Assembly: GCA_905478325.1 (NCBI GenBank)
Contig: CAJQIB010000004.1
Span: forward strand, 111,429 to 175,428
Origin: an uncultured Flavobacteriales bacterium
Lineage (GTDB): Bacteria > Bacteroidota > Bacteroidia > Flavobacteriales_D > Sanyastnellaceae
Direction of reading: 5' to 3'
DNA length: 64,000 nucleotides
Notes under the pieces: model-generated
The model's database searches: none
Told to the model about the DNA's origin: nothing
What the model saw: the letters and a program-made list of their open reading frames with translations, nothing else
Translations under genes and position numbers: made by a program
In this document: in pieces, positions 1 through 8,776 of the stretch
Position numbering within the stretch: position 1 is the stretch's first letter
Layout of the letters: every line of letters starts with the position of its first letter

Positions 1-1014
1 CGCCCTATCAATCGTATCCGACTGGCTGTCATTCTTTTTGTTGGAGTGCTGCTTGTTGGGAGTGTCGGATTTATGGTGATCGAGGACTATACATTGGTGG
101 AGGCCATGTACATGACCGTGATCACGATGTCCACTGTTGGCTTTGGCGAAGTGAGACCACTGTCTCAATTAGGAATGATTTTTACAGCTTTCTTGGTGGT
201 CGGTAGTATCGGTACCTTCACCTTTGCTATTTCAGCAAGTACCAACTATTTTTTAGATGGAGCATACAGAGAACGCCTTCGAGTTAAACGAATTCAACGC
301 ATCATGAAAGGATTGCACGGACATGTGATCGTCTGCGGATATGGACGAGTCGGGGAGAAAGCGGTACAGGAATTGCGCGATCATGCACACGATGTCGTCA
401 TCATTGAATCGGACTTAGAGTTGGTCAAACAATTGCAGAAAAAGGGCTGGCGAGTGTTGGCGGGTGATGCCACGCTTGATGAGAACTTGGTGGATGCGGG
501 CATTGATCGAGCGAAATCACTCATTACTACGCTCCCAGACGATGCGCAGAATTTGTATGTGGTTCTTTCGGCTCGAGAGAAACGTCCAGACCTGCTCATC
601 ATTTCTCGGGCATCTAAATCCAATGCAGTGAGCAAGTTACGTGTTGCTGGAGCTCAAAATGTAATCATGCCCGACCAGGTGGGAGGCGCGCACATGGCTT
701 CTCTTGTTGCGATTCCTGACGTTGTGGAGTTTATGGATCACATTCGTATCCAAGGGATTGACGCGGTCAACTTAGAAGAGGTTTCGGTATCGCAGTTGCC
801 AGAAAACTTGCAGCTTCAGACGTTGGGAGAGATGGACGCAAAGAATCGAATTGGGGTCAATGTCATTGGGCTGAAGCGCGCCTCTGGCGAAATGGTGATC
901 AATCCAGCCCCCGAAACGCGTTTGGATCAATCCGTGAAATTGTTCGTCCTTGGCACAGCAGATCAGATACGTCTGTTGAACGAATTCCTTGGAATACAAA
1001 GTCCAACGCTATAG
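1..1014 (+). CDS. Potassium channel with TrkA-N (RCK) domain, 5' end cut by window edge
   Basis: A ligand-gated K+ channel subunit of the inner membrane. The reading frame is open from base 1, so the true start lies upstream and the first transmembrane helix is only partly visible. A pore loop contains TMSTVGFGEV, a K+ selectivity filter of the TVGFG type, followed by the second pore-lining helix. A cytoplasmic regulator-of-conductance domain follows, with the nucleotide-binding motif CGYGRVG and then a TrkA-C-like region. The 337 visible residues fit a two-helix channel plus one RCK unit. The gene stands alone, 60 bp before the alanine symporter. The family is clear, but the activating ligand cannot be told from the sequence. 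Confidence 0.9.
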   Translation, partial: RPINRIRLAVILFVGVLLVGSVGFMVIEDYTLVEAMYMTVITMSTVGFGEVRPLSQLGMIFTAFLVVGSIGTFTFAISASTNYFLDGAYRERLRVKRIQRIMKGLHGHVIVCGYGRVGEKAVQELRDHAHDVVIIESDLELVKQLQKKGWRVLAGDATLDENLVDAGIDRAKSLITTLPDDAQNLYVVLSAREKRPDLLIISRASKSNAVSKLRVAGAQNVIMPDQVGGAHMASLVAIPDVVEFMDHIRIQGIDAVNLEEVSVSQLPENLQLQTLGEMDAKNRIGVNVIGLKRASGEMVINPAPETRLDQSVKLFVLGTADQIRLLNEFLGIQSPTL

Positions 1015-1074
1015 GAGTCGCTTCCTGCAAAGTGCTTTTGTATATTGGTGCTTTTCGAATAAACACAACGATTC

Positions 1075-2616
1075 ATGCACCGTATTTTTTCACTTTTGGT
1101 GGCTCTTTTCGCCCTCATTTCGCCAGCCGTAGCTCAAGCAAGCGCCATTGACGATAGCATCAATAGCTTCATGGAGCCCGTTACGAATGCGATTATGAAA
1201 GTGATCTTTTTCACTGTTTCATTCGGTGACTTGTCTATTCCATTCGTTTTGATCTGGCTATTGGCTGGAGCGCTATTCTTCACGTTTTACTACCGTTTTG
1301 TCAATATTCGTGCCTTTCGACACGCTCTTGATGTCGTTCGTGGCAAGTTTGATGATCCGAGTCACATCGGCGAAGTCAGTCACTTTCAAGCACTGACTGC
1401 GGCGTTGAGTGGTACCGTTGGTGTAGGCAATATTGCAGGTGTGGCATTTGCAGTTTCTCTGGGTGGTCCAGGAGCTACTTTCTGGATGATCGTAGCGGGT
1501 TTGTTGGGCATGAGCTCCAAGTTCATCGAATGCACGTTGGGTACCAAATACAGAAAGACCAATGATGATGGGTCTGTTTCCGGCGGTCCCATGTACTATT
1601 TGCGTGACGGATTGGCCAAACAAGGCAAGGCAGGCTTGGGTAAGGTTTTAGCAGCAATTTTTGCAATTGCATGCATTGGAGGGAGCTTTGGAGGAGGAAA
1701 CATGGTCCAAATCAATCAGGCTACCAAGCAATTAATTTTGGTTACAGGGGGTGATCAGTCCTTCTTGTTTGGTAACAGTTGGATTTTCGGAGTTGTCATG
1801 GCCATGGTCGTTGGGATGATTATTATCGGCGGGATTAAGACCATTGCGAAAGTCACTGATAAGGTGGTGCCGTTTATGGTGGGTGTTTACGTGCTCGGAG
1901 CATTGTTTGTGATCTTTGGAAACATTACAGAGGTGCCAGCAGCATTCGCTCTAATCGTTAAAAGTGCTTTCACTTCAGACGCGGCTTATGGCGGCTTAGT
2001 TGGAGTTTTGATTATCGGATTTCAACGTGCTGCGTTTTCAAATGAAGCGGGCATTGGTTCGGCTTCGATCGCACATTCTGCGGCAAAGACAGATGAGCCA
2101 GTGAGTGAGGGGATTGTCGCTCTCTTGGAGCCATTCATTGATACGGTGGTCATTTGCACAATGACAGCTTTGGTGATTGTTATCTCGGGCTATGGATCAT
2201 TGGATCAAGATCAGGTGTTGGGCTTGGCGAAATCCGGTGACTTGCAAGCAATCGAGCTAACATCGAGTGCGTTCGCGCAGACCATGAGCTGGTTCCCGAT
2301 TGTGTTGTCTGTAGCTGTAATCCTGTTTGCTTTATCCACCATGATTAGCTGGAGCTATTATGGACTGAAGGCCTGGACGTATTTATTCGGAGAATCTCGA
2401 GGTGCAGATCTTTCTTACAAAGCAATTTTCTGCATGTTCGTTGTTGTTGGTTCTGCGATATCAGCGAAGAGTGTGTTTGATTTTGGGGATGCCATGATTT
2501 TTGCCATGTGTTTCCCGAATGTCTTGGGATTGTATTTCTTGGCGCCTGAAGTCCGAGCAGATTTGAAAGATTACCTGAAGCGAGTGAAGTCTGGTGCAAT
2601 CAAACGATTTGACTGA
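1075..2616 (+). CDS. Sodium:alanine symporter (AGCS family)
   Basis: A secondary transporter that couples Na+ entry to uptake of alanine or glycine across the inner membrane. The 513-residue protein has an N-terminal hydrophobic segment that may be a signal or extra helix, then many transmembrane helices. Family signatures include [15 protein letters not shown] near residues 112-126 and the [15 protein letters not shown] region near residue 320. Length is at the upper end for the family, as is usual in Bacteroidota, where the protein often has a longer N-terminus. The ATG start follows an A-rich stretch without a Shine-Dalgarno. The downstream HhH gene begins 41 bp later and could be co-transcribed. 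The exact amino acid substrate is inferred from the family. Confidence 0.93.
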   Translation: MHRIFSLLVALFALISPAVAQASAIDDSINSFMEPVTNAIMKVIFFTVSFGDLSIPFVLIWLLAGALFFTFYYRFVNIRAFRHALDVVRGKFDDPSHIGEVSHFQALTAALSGTVGVGNIAGVAFAVSLGGPGATFWMIVAGLLGMSSKFIECTLGTKYRKTNDDGSVSGGPMYYLRDGLAKQGKAGLGKVLAAIFAIACIGGSFGGGNMVQINQATKQLILVTGGDQSFLFGNSWIFGVVMAMVVGMIIIGGIKTIAKVTDKVVPFMVGVYVLGALFVIFGNITEVPAAFALIVKSAFTSDAAYGGLVGVLIIGFQRAAFSNEAGIGSASIAHSAAKTDEPVSEGIVALLEPFIDTVVICTMTALVIVISGYGSLDQDQVLGLAKSGDLQAIELTSSAFAQTMSWFPIVLSVAVILFALSTMISWSYYGLKAWTYLFGESRGADLSYKAIFCMFVVVGSAISAKSVFDFGDAMIFAMCFPNVLGLYFLAPEVRADLKDYLKRVKSGAIKRFD

Positions 2617-2657
2617 AGACGGGTGCGTTTGTAAACGAAAGAGTTAGAGGAGAGAGA

Positions 2658-3332
2658 ATGAGTGCAGAACAGCGTGTGGTGTCTTTTGTTGTCTTGGTTT
2701 CGTGGTTGATTTGGGGTGGTGTGATGGCTTATTCTTGGACGAATGCCAACGCTCGAGCTCACGTTTATTCGGAGCAGATGGTACCTTCCTTTCTGGATTT
2801 CCTGTCGGAATTCCCACTCGAAACGGTTCAGGACATGCCGTTTGAATCTCTTTCAAGGAATCAACAGAAAGCCAATGGCACCAGAGATGGATCGCGTGTC
2901 GCTCAGCGTGATACGGAACAGGTCAACCGGTCGTACAACTTAAATGAAGTGGACAGTGTGTTTTTGGAGTCGCTTCCCAGGATTGGACCGAAATTAGCAG
3001 GGAGAATTTGCCGGTTCAGGGAGTTGTTGGGAGGGTTTTATTCGGTCGAACAACTGGGTGAAGTTTGGGGGATTTATCCGGATCAACTTGAGGCTATTCT
3101 TCCCTGGTTTCATCCTGGTGACGGAGTCTATCAAAAACTATGCGCAGACTCGGCGTCGTGGGATGAGTTGCGCCGGCATCCGTATATTGGATTTCAGGGT
3201 GCGCGTCGCATCGAACGTTACCGTTTGCAACACCAATTGAATGCTGTTTCTGATTTACTGGACGCGGTTCCCATATCAGATAGTCTCTATCGGTGCTGGG
3301 AGCCGTATCTTCGTCTCTGCATATCTTCTTAG
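2658..3332 (+). CDS. Membrane-anchored helix-hairpin-helix (ComEA-like) protein
   Basis: A 224-residue protein with one N-terminal transmembrane helix (about residues 8-27) and helix-hairpin-helix motifs, the clearest being LPRIGPKLAGRICRFRELLG around residue 110, with a second weaker repeat near the C-terminus. HhH domains bind DNA non-specifically, and membrane-anchored ComEA-type proteins bind incoming DNA during uptake. This is longer than ComEA and is one of the HhH proteins common in Bacteroidota whose role is not established. An AGGAG-like sequence lies 6 bases before the ATG, unusual in this window. It sits between the symporter and apt with short gaps. A DNA-binding envelope role is an inference from domain content only. 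Confidence 0.75.
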   Translation: MSAEQRVVSFVVLVSWLIWGGVMAYSWTNANARAHVYSEQMVPSFLDFLSEFPLETVQDMPFESLSRNQQKANGTRDGSRVAQRDTEQVNRSYNLNEVDSVFLESLPRIGPKLAGRICRFRELLGGFYSVEQLGEVWGIYPDQLEAILPWFHPGDGVYQKLCADSASWDELRRHPYIGFQGARRIERYRLQHQLNAVSDLLDAVPISDSLYRCWEPYLRLCISS

Positions 3333-3349
3333 TAGCGCACATCAATTAA

Positions 3350-3907
3350 ATGAGCCAATCCTTGACGACTGACATCCACAGTGTTCGAGTTGAACTTGAA
3401 CAAACAGTCAAGTCAATTCCAGACTTCCCCGAAACGGGAGTGATTTTTCGAGATCTTTCTCCGGTTTGGCAAAACGCATCGCTTTGCGAGAAGTCGATTG
3501 TGGAGCTGGCTTCGATGGTTGAATTGGATTCAGGGTTTGCGCCTGACGCGGTAGTTGGAGTTGAGAGCCGGGGATTCATTTTTGGAATGCCTTTGGCCCT
3601 TCATTGGAACGTCCCTTTTGTTCCTTTTAGAAAGCCAGGGAAGTTACCCGGAACGCTTTTTACCGAAAGCTATCAGTTAGAATATGGAACAGCAGAGCTT
3701 CAGTGTCAAGTAGACTGCTTGAAGCCGGGAATGAAGGTGTTGATCCATGACGACGTGCTTGCAACCGGAGGCACGGCATTGGCTGCGAATAAATTGGTAG
3801 AACTTACGGGCGCGGAAACCATGGGATTTGCGTTTGTTATAGAGCTTCCTCAGCTCCAAGGAAGAGGCCGATTGGATTCTTCAATTCATTCTTTATTAAC
3901 GTATTAA
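3350..3907 (+). CDS. apt: Adenine phosphoribosyltransferase
   Basis: Converts adenine and PRPP to AMP and pyrophosphate in purine salvage, in the cytoplasm. The type I phosphoribosyltransferase PRPP-binding motif is visible as [17 protein letters not shown] (about residues 126-142), and ESRGFIFG near residue 67 is typical of Apt. The 185-residue length is slightly above the usual 170-180, owing to a few extra N-terminal residues. The ATG starts 17 bp after the HhH gene stop, and the acyl-CoA dehydrogenase follows 10 bp after its own stop, so the three may share a transcript. It complements add and purB elsewhere in this window. Confidence 0.96.
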   Translation: MSQSLTTDIHSVRVELEQTVKSIPDFPETGVIFRDLSPVWQNASLCEKSIVELASMVELDSGFAPDAVVGVESRGFIFGMPLALHWNVPFVPFRKPGKLPGTLFTESYQLEYGTAELQCQVDCLKPGMKVLIHDDVLATGGTALAANKLVELTGAETMGFAFVIELPQLQGRGRLDSSIHSLLTY

Positions 3908-3917
3908 GTCGTACATA

Positions 3918-5069
3918 ATGGATTTTAATTTCACTGAAAATCAAAAGGCAATTCAGGCCAGTGTTCGCGATTTTGCTCAACAACATATTTTGCCAAATCG
4001 CATGGTTTGGGATGAGAGCCAGCACATGCCTAGGGAGCTTTTTCGAGAAATGGGAGCGATGGGGTTGATGGGACTTCTTGTTCCAGAGACATACGGGGGC
4101 GCCGGACTGGGTTACTTTGAATATAAGATTGTGATTGAGGAAATCGCACAAGTTTGCGGCTCGATTGGTCTCTCTGTTGCTGCGCACAATAGTTTGTGCA
4201 CGAATCATATTTTAATGTTTGGAAGTGAGGATCAAAAACAACGTTTCTTGCCCTCGTTGGCATCGGGTGAGCATTTGGGTGCTTGGGGATTAACAGAGGC
4301 GAATACAGGTTCGGACGCCATGAGAATGCAATGCACAGCGTCCCGAGATGAATCCCGAAAGGGGTGGGTGATGAATGGTACAAAGAATTGGATTACCCAT
4401 GGGATCTCAGCAGAGATAGCGGTTGTTTTAGCCCGCACGGGTGACTTGCTTGATAGCAGGGGGATTACGGCCTTTGTGGTGAGAAGGGAGCAGGCTGGAT
4501 TTACTGGTGGTAAAAAAGAAAACAAATTGGGCATGCGTTCGTCGGAGACTGCAGAAATGGTCTTTACCGATTGTTTCATTCCGGACGATCAGGTCCTTGG
4601 AACTGTTGGCGAAGGATTTGTTCAGGCCATGAAAATTTTAGACGGCGGGCGAATCAGCATTGCGTCACTTTCATTGGGTATCGCGAAGGGTGCTTTGAAA
4701 ACGGCTCGTGATTATTCGTTAGAAAGGGAACAATTTGGTCAGCCCATTGGTCGATTTCAAGCCATCGGATTCAAATTGGCAGATATGCATACAACCATTG
4801 AAGCGGCGGACTTACTCACGTTAAAAGCGTGCAGTTTAAAGGAGCAAGGTTTGCCAGTAACGAAGGTGTCTGCCATGGCAAAGTATGAGGCTTCAGAGGT
4901 GTGTGTGAAGGTGGCTACGGAAGGCGTTCAAATCTTTGGAGGCTATGGTTACACGAAAGATTTTCCGGCTGAGAAATACTACCGAGATAGCAAGCTTTGT
5001 ACAATCGGGGAGGGTACAAGTGAGATCCAAAAAATTGTCATTGCGCGTGAGTTGATTCGCGAGGAATGA
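3918..5069 (+). CDS. Acyl-CoA dehydrogenase
   Basis: An FAD-dependent enzyme that oxidises an acyl-CoA to the trans-2-enoyl-CoA, passing electrons to electron-transfer flavoprotein. The 383-residue protein has the usual order of N-terminal helical domain, middle beta domain ([12 protein letters not shown], the flavin and substrate contact) and C-terminal helical domain. The catalytic glutamate is seen in [10 protein letters not shown] near residue 368. Sequence style is that of short-chain or glutaryl/butyryl-type dehydrogenases, but chain-length specificity cannot be fixed. It lies 10 bp downstream of apt and immediately before the rpsU promoter. The enoyl-CoA hydratase at 33856-34635 could act on its product. 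Confidence 0.95.
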   Translation: MDFNFTENQKAIQASVRDFAQQHILPNRMVWDESQHMPRELFREMGAMGLMGLLVPETYGGAGLGYFEYKIVIEEIAQVCGSIGLSVAAHNSLCTNHILMFGSEDQKQRFLPSLASGEHLGAWGLTEANTGSDAMRMQCTASRDESRKGWVMNGTKNWITHGISAEIAVVLARTGDLLDSRGITAFVVRREQAGFTGGKKENKLGMRSSETAEMVFTDCFIPDDQVLGTVGEGFVQAMKILDGGRISIASLSLGIAKGALKTARDYSLEREQFGQPIGRFQAIGFKLADMHTTIEAADLLTLKACSLKEQGLPVTKVSAMAKYEASEVCVKVATEGVQIFGGYGYTKDFPAEKYYRDSKLCTIGEGTSEIQKIVIARELIREE

Positions 5070-5085
5070 AAAGGGGCAAATGATT

Positions 5086-5116
5086 TTTGACTTTTCATGC
5101 ATTTAACGTAACTTCG
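5086..5116 (+). promoter_or_regulatory. Bacteroidota-type promoter for rpsU
   Basis: A -33 element TTTG (5086-5089) is separated by exactly 19 bases from TAACTTCG (5109-5116), matching the Bacteroidota consensus TTTG-N19-TAnnTTTG with one T to C change. The expected transcription start near 5120 would give a leader of about 15 bases before the rpsU ATG at 5135, with no Shine-Dalgarno in it. Confidence 0.7.
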
Positions 5117-5134
5117 CGTCCCAATTTTGAACTC

Positions 5135-5326
5135 ATGCTCTCGATTCCAGTGAAGGAAGGTGATAACATAGAACGCGCCTTAAAGCGTTTTAAAAAGAAA
5201 TTTGATCGTACGAAACGTATGAGAGAATTGCGTGCTCGTCGTGAATTTGTGAAGCCGAGCGTGCAGAATCGGGAGCAAATGAAAAAGGCCGTATATAAAA
5301 ATGGTCTAAATATGAAAAACGAGTGA
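5135..5326 (+). CDS. rpsU: 30S ribosomal protein S21
   Basis: A small ribosomal subunit protein near the 3' end of 16S rRNA, involved in translation initiation. The 63-residue product MLSIPVKEGDNIERALKRFK and its basic C-terminal tail match bacterial S21 over the full length. The ATG at 5135 was preferred to an in-frame start at 5087 because the family begins at this methionine and the promoter's -7 element lies at 5109-5116. In Flavobacterium johnsoniae rpsU is known for an unusually strong Shine-Dalgarno used in autoregulation; none is visible here. A strong terminator follows directly, and then xerC and hpf, a common Bacteroidota gene order. Confidence 0.95.
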   Translation: MLSIPVKEGDNIERALKRFKKKFDRTKRMRELRARREFVKPSVQNREQMKKAVYKNGLNMKNE

Positions 5327-5349
5327 GGAATTCCTTTGTTTTTTAGATG

Positions 5350-5390
5350 AAATGGGCGAAATTGTCGAGCGACTTTCGCCCATTTTGTTT
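5350..5390 (+). terminator. Intrinsic terminator after rpsU, touching the xerC start
   Basis: A perfect 12-bp inverted repeat, AAATGGGCGAAA (5350-5361) and TTTCGCCCATTT (5374-5385), is followed by a T-rich run TGTTTT. The run contains the xerC TTG start codon at 5390, so the terminator and the translation start of the next gene overlap. Confidence 0.85.
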
Positions 5391-6286
5391 TGAACCAAGT
5401 TTCGCCACATATTTCAGAGTTCCTTGATTATCTCCTAAAAGAGAAGAGGGGAAGCGTCCACACATTGCGCTGTTATCGCTCGGATTTGAATCAATTGATT
5501 CGATTTATGATGGAACAATATGGTTGTGAGGACTTGCGTGAGATAGAAGCGGAGTGGTTGCGGTCGTATGTCGTAGAGATGATGCGCAACGGAAAGGCTC
5601 CCCGAACCATCCATAGAAAAATCAGTGCGTATCGAACCTATGTTCGATTTTCGAAACGTCAAGGTCTCATGGATTTGGATCCTACGGATTCCGTTTCGTT
5701 ACCCAAGCTTTCAAAGCGTCTTCCCAATGTGATTCCTGAGCATGCAATGAATGAATTGTTTCAGGAAGAGGTGTTTCCTTCTGACTGGAAGGGTAGGAGA
5801 GATCGCAGTGTGATTGCGTTGATGTATGAAACGGGGATACGACTGTCGGAGTTGATTGCTCTGGAAACAAATGATCTTGTGCGAGATCAAAGTGAGCTGC
5901 GCGTTTTTGGTAAGGGCAATAAGGAGCGTCGGGTTCCGTTAATGAAGGAGACCATTGAAAGCGTCGAAGAGCATTTGAGAATGAGACCGTTTAAATCTCG
6001 ATTTCTGTTCGTTTCAGATGCGGGCAGGAGCCTGTATCCCTCGTTTGTTTACAGACGCGTTCATCATTATCTCTCTTTAGTGAGTTCTCTACAGAAGCGC
6101 AGTCCCCACGTCTTAAGGCATTCGTTCGCTACCCACTTGTTGAATCGCGGAGCTGAATTAAACGCTGTTAAGGACTTACTGGGTCATGCATCGTTGAGCT
6201 CAACGGAGGTTTACACACACCAATCGCTAGCGCGATTGAAAGAATTACATCAGGACAGTCCGTTGAACGTCAGGCCAACGGAGTGA
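5390..6286 (+). CDS. xerC: Tyrosine recombinase XerC/XerD family
   Basis: A site-specific recombinase that resolves chromosome dimers. The 298-residue protein has an N-terminal SAM-like core-binding domain (residues 1-90) and a C-terminal catalytic domain. All catalytic residues are visible: Arg in YETGIRLSELI, Lys in GKGNKERRVPL, His and Arg in HVLRHSFATHLL, His in LLGHASLSSTE and the nucleophilic Tyr in STEVYTHQS. The length is typical of XerC/D and not of phage integrases. The only in-frame start is TTG 5390, inside the T-run of the rpsU terminator, because a stop codon lies at 5348-5350 and no ATG or GTG lies between. It is followed closely by hpf. Assignment to XerC rather than XerD rests on gene order. 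Confidence 0.9.
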   Translation: MNQVSPHISEFLDYLLKEKRGSVHTLRCYRSDLNQLIRFMMEQYGCEDLREIEAEWLRSYVVEMMRNGKAPRTIHRKISAYRTYVRFSKRQGLMDLDPTDSVSLPKLSKRLPNVIPEHAMNELFQEEVFPSDWKGRRDRSVIALMYETGIRLSELIALETNDLVRDQSELRVFGKGNKERRVPLMKETIESVEEHLRMRPFKSRFLFVSDAGRSLYPSFVYRRVHHYLSLVSSLQKRSPHVLRHSFATHLLNRGAELNAVKDLLGHASLSSTEVYTHQSLARLKELHQDSPLNVRPTE

Positions 6287-6306
6287 CCGCAACACTTCTG
6301 TATTCG

Positions 6307-6609
6307 ATGCAAGTGCAAATTCATTCGGTTCATTTTGACGCGGATCAGCGTCTTCTCGACTTTATTCAAGAGAAATTAGAAAAGCTCAACACGTTTCACG
6401 ACCAGATTATGACATGTGAGGTTTTCCTTCGAATCGAAAAAAATGATCAACGTGAGAATAAATTGTGCGATGTCAAGCTTCATGCTCCTGGAGTAGACTT
6501 TTTTGCCAAACGACGTGCGACAAGCTTCGAGGCTTCACTTGATGAGGTTGTTGAAGCCTTGCGCCGGCAAATTCGAAAGCACAGAAAGCAACGAGATGTT
6601 GCTGTGTAA
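6307..6609 (+). CDS. hpf: Ribosome hibernation-promoting factor (short HPF/RaiA type)
   Basis: Binds the 30S decoding channel in slow growth and keeps ribosomes inactive. The 100-residue product begins MQVQIHSVHFDADQRLLDFI and has the beta-alpha-beta-beta-beta-alpha layout with the typical basic C-terminal helix (LRRQIRKHRKQR). It lacks the extra dimerisation domain of long HPF. The ATG at 6307 was chosen over a GTG at 6283 because the family begins at this methionine; the GTG would also overlap the xerC stop. It lies 20 bp after xerC and probably shares its mRNA. Confidence 0.93.
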   Translation: MQVQIHSVHFDADQRLLDFIQEKLEKLNTFHDQIMTCEVFLRIEKNDQRENKLCDVKLHAPGVDFFAKRRATSFEASLDEVVEALRRQIRKHRKQRDVAV

Positions 6610-6647
6610 TTCGTTGATAGTTAAGTCTGTATAGGGTGCTGTATTTT

Positions 6648-6680
6648 GGTTTCAGGAAAAGATTCCTGAAGCCATTGTAT
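6648..6680 (+). terminator. Probable terminator after hpf
   Basis: An 11-bp stem, GGTTTCAGGAA (6648-6658) with TTCCTGAAGCC (6663-6673) including one G.U pair, has a 4-base AAGA loop. The following ATTGTAT is only weakly T-rich, so efficiency is uncertain. It lies between hpf and the tRNA-tuf promoter, where the two units should be separated. Confidence 0.5.
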
Positions 6681-6704
6681 GCACGAGATTCTTTCTTACA
6701 TTTG
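6675..6704 (+). promoter_or_regulatory. Promoter of the tRNA-tuf cluster
   Basis: A -33 TTG (6675-6677), a 19-base spacer and a perfect -7 TACATTTG (6697-6704) match the Bacteroidota housekeeping promoter. The expected start near 6709 lies about 43 bases before the first mature tRNA. Confidence 0.75.
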
Positions 6705-6751
6705 CCGTCCTGAAAACCGGGCGATTTATCGCCTTGTTCTTTGAAAATGAT

Positions 6752-6825
6752 GCCGATGTAGCTCAGTTGGCCAGAGCAGCTGATTTGTAATCAGCGGGTC
6801 GGGGGTTCGAATCCCTCCATCGGCT
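6752..6825 (+). tRNA. tRNA-Thr (TGT)
   Basis: The acceptor stem GCCGATG pairs with CATCGGC, and the D, anticodon and T arms fold normally (T loop TTCGAAT). The anticodon loop TTTGTAA gives TGT, threonine. No CCA is encoded. It is the first of four tRNAs ahead of tuf. Confidence 0.97.
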
Positions 6826-6863
6826 CATCATCATTGTCTTCTTTAGGGAAGATAGTTGGAATT

Positions 6864-6946
6864 GGGGGTACGCCGGAGTTGGAGAGCCGGGACAGACTGT
6901 AACTCTGTTGTCTCTGACTGAATAGGTTCGAATCCTATTACCCCCA
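6864..6946 (+). tRNA. tRNA-Tyr (GTA)
   Basis: An 83-base class II tRNA with acceptor GGGGGTA/TACCCCC, a long variable arm and anticodon loop CTGTAAC giving GTA, tyrosine. CCA is not encoded. Confidence 0.97.
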
Positions 6947-6978
6947 CACCTGATTGACCGAGCGCGGTTAATCAACAA

Positions 6979-7051
6979 GCGGAAGTAGCTCAGTTGGTAG
7001 AGCATCAGCCTTCCAAGCTGAATGTCGCGAGTTCGAATCTCGTCTTCCGCT
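6979..7051 (+). tRNA. tRNA-Gly (TCC)
   Basis: Acceptor GCGGAAG pairs with CTTCCGC. The anticodon loop CTTCCAA gives TCC, glycine. The cloverleaf is complete and no CCA is encoded. Confidence 0.97.
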
Positions 7052-7070
7052 CAAACCCGCGAGGGTATAA

Positions 7071-7142
<72 letters not shown>

Positions 7143-7191
7143 CGAGTCCATTTAATGTGAAATCAGTAGTTAACTAAAAAACAGCTAGGCT

Positions 7192-8379
7192 ATGGCTAAA
7201 GAAACGTTTGACCGGTCCAAGCCGCACGTGAATATCGGCACGATCGGACACGTAGACCACGGTAAGACAACCCTTACTGCGGCAATTACGAAAGTTCTCG
7301 CGGATGCGGGATTCAGTGAAGCACGTTCGTTCGATCAGATCGACAACGCGCCGGAAGAAAAGGAGCGTGGAATCACGATCAACTCCTCACATGTCGAATA
7401 CCAGACAGGCAACCGCCATTACGCGCACGTTGATTGTCCTGGTCACGCTGACTATGTGAAGAACATGGTTACTGGTGCCGCACAAATGGATGGAGCCATC
7501 TTGGTGGTTGCAGCAACGGATGGTCCAATGCCACAGACACGAGAGCACATCTTGCTCGGACGTCAGGTAGGGATTCCTCGTATCGTTGTGTTCATGAACA
7601 AAGTGGACATGGTCGATGATGAGGAATTGCTCGAGTTGGTAGAAATGGAAATCCGTGAGTTGCTTAGCTTCTACGATTATGACGGAGACAATGGTCCCGT
7701 TGTTCAAGGTTCCGCTTTGGGCGCTTTGAATGGAGAAGGCAAGTGGGTTGATTCCGTCTTGGCTTTGATGGAAGCAGTTGATTCGTGGATTGAAATCCCA
7801 CCGCGTGATAATGAGAAGCCATTCTTGATGTCTATTGAGGACGTGTTTACGATCACTGGTCGTGGAACCGTTGCAACGGGCCGTATTGAAACTGGAGTAA
7901 TCAACACGGGTGATGCCGTTGATATCTTGGGTATGCAAGACGAGAATCTTTCTTCAACCATTACAGGTGTCGAGATGTTTCGTAAGATCTTGGATCACGG
8001 CGAAGCAGGTGACAATGTAGGTTTGCTGCTTCGTGGAATTGAGAAGTCACAAATCCGACGTGGTATGGTCATTGCCAAGCCAGGAACGATTACTCCTCAC
8101 ACCAAAATCAAGGCAGAGGTTTATATCTTGAAGAAAGAAGAGGGAGGCCGTCACACGCCATTCCACAACAAATATCGTCCACAGTTTTACTTCCGTACAA
8201 CGGATGTAACAGGTGAGATTATGTTGCCTGAAGGCCGCGAAATGGTTATGCCAGGTGATAATGTATCCATTGAGGTGCATTTGATCAACCCGGTTGCTAT
8301 GGATGTAGGCTTGCGTTTTGCCATCCGTGAGGGTGGTCGAACCGTAGGTGCAGGTCAAGTAACAGAGGTGATTGCGTAA
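7192..8379 (+). CDS. tuf: Translation elongation factor Tu
   Basis: The GTPase that delivers aminoacyl-tRNA to the ribosome. The 395-residue protein shows all G motifs: [10 protein letters not shown] (G1, about residue 19), [12 protein letters not shown] (G3), NKVDM (G4) and GSALGAL (G5). Domains II and III follow, with the [12 protein letters not shown] segment. Length equals the bacterial norm. The ATG is preceded by an A-rich stretch and no Shine-Dalgarno. It is co-directional with four upstream tRNAs and with tRNA-Trp and secE downstream, so mature mRNA probably arises by tRNA excision. Confidence 0.99.
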   Translation: MAKETFDRSKPHVNIGTIGHVDHGKTTLTAAITKVLADAGFSEARSFDQIDNAPEEKERGITINSSHVEYQTGNRHYAHVDCPGHADYVKNMVTGAAQMDGAILVVAATDGPMPQTREHILLGRQVGIPRIVVFMNKVDMVDDEELLELVEMEIRELLSFYDYDGDNGPVVQGSALGALNGEGKWVDSVLALMEAVDSWIEIPPRDNEKPFLMSIEDVFTITGRGTVATGRIETGVINTGDAVDILGMQDENLSSTITGVEMFRKILDHGEAGDNVGLLLRGIEKSQIRRGMVIAKPGTITPHTKIKAEVYILKKEEGGRHTPFHNKYRPQFYFRTTDVTGEIMLPEGREMVMPGDNVSIEVHLINPVAMDVGLRFAIREGGRTVGAGQVTEVIA

Positions 8380-8404
8380 TCAACTCTCGAATTTGAATCA
8401 TACG

Positions 8405-8440
8405 GAAGAAGTCGCTCCAGAAGTGGGGCGGCTTCTTCCT
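8405..8440 (+). terminator. Hairpin between tuf and tRNA-Trp (weak terminator or processing signal)
   Basis: A 14-bp stem with two G.U pairs is formed by 8405-8418 (GAAGAAGTCGCTCC) and 8425-8438 (GGGGCGGCTTCTTC) with a 6-base loop. The U-rich part lies inside the 3' arm (CTTCTTCC) and no clean T-run follows. It may be partial termination that lowers secE-nusG expression relative to tuf, or an RNase substrate. Confidence 0.5.
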
Positions 8441-8445
8441 CATCT

Positions 8446-8518
8446 ACGGGCGTAGCTCAATTGGTAGAGTAGTGGTCTCCAAAACCATTGGTTGCAGGTT
8501 CGAGTCCTGCCGCCCGTG
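8446..8518 (+). tRNA. tRNA-Trp (CCA)
   Basis: Acceptor ACGGGCG pairs with CGCCCGT. The anticodon loop CTCCAAA gives CCA, tryptophan. It lies between tuf and secE, a widely conserved position. The 3' CCA is not encoded. Confidence 0.97.
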
Positions 8519-8533
8519 CAAAACAATACTTAG

Positions 8534-8752
8534 ATGTCTCAATTCACTCAATACATTCAGGATTCATACCAAGAGTTGGTTACGAAAGTAACTTGGCCTT
8601 CTTGGAAAGAACTTCAGGGAGCTTCTGTTTTGGTATTCGTAGCATCATTAATTGTTGCGGGTATGGTTTTTGTCATGGATTGGGTTTTTGGAGTGAATGC
8701 TGCAGACTCGGTATGGCGTGGATTGGTCGGAATGATTTATGAGGTGCTTTAA
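8534..8752 (+). CDS. secE: Preprotein translocase subunit SecE
   Basis: The clamp subunit of the SecYEG protein channel in the inner membrane. The 72-residue single-helix form carries the conserved amphipathic segment ELVTKVTWPSWKEL (about residues 14-27) and one transmembrane helix (residues 30-50). This is the minimal SecE found in most bacteria. It starts 16 bp after tRNA-Trp, and nusG follows 24 bp after its stop. Confidence 0.95.
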   Translation: MSQFTQYIQDSYQELVTKVTWPSWKELQGASVLVFVASLIVAGMVFVMDWVFGVNAADSVWRGLVGMIYEVL

Positions 8753-8776
8753 AGATTGAAAGTGCAAAACACTGTC

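Noticed and set aside
5390..6286. Integron or mobile-element integrase
   Set aside because: Length, catalytic layout and the rpsU-xerC-hpf order fit the chromosomal Xer recombinase, and no att or attC-like repeats were seen.
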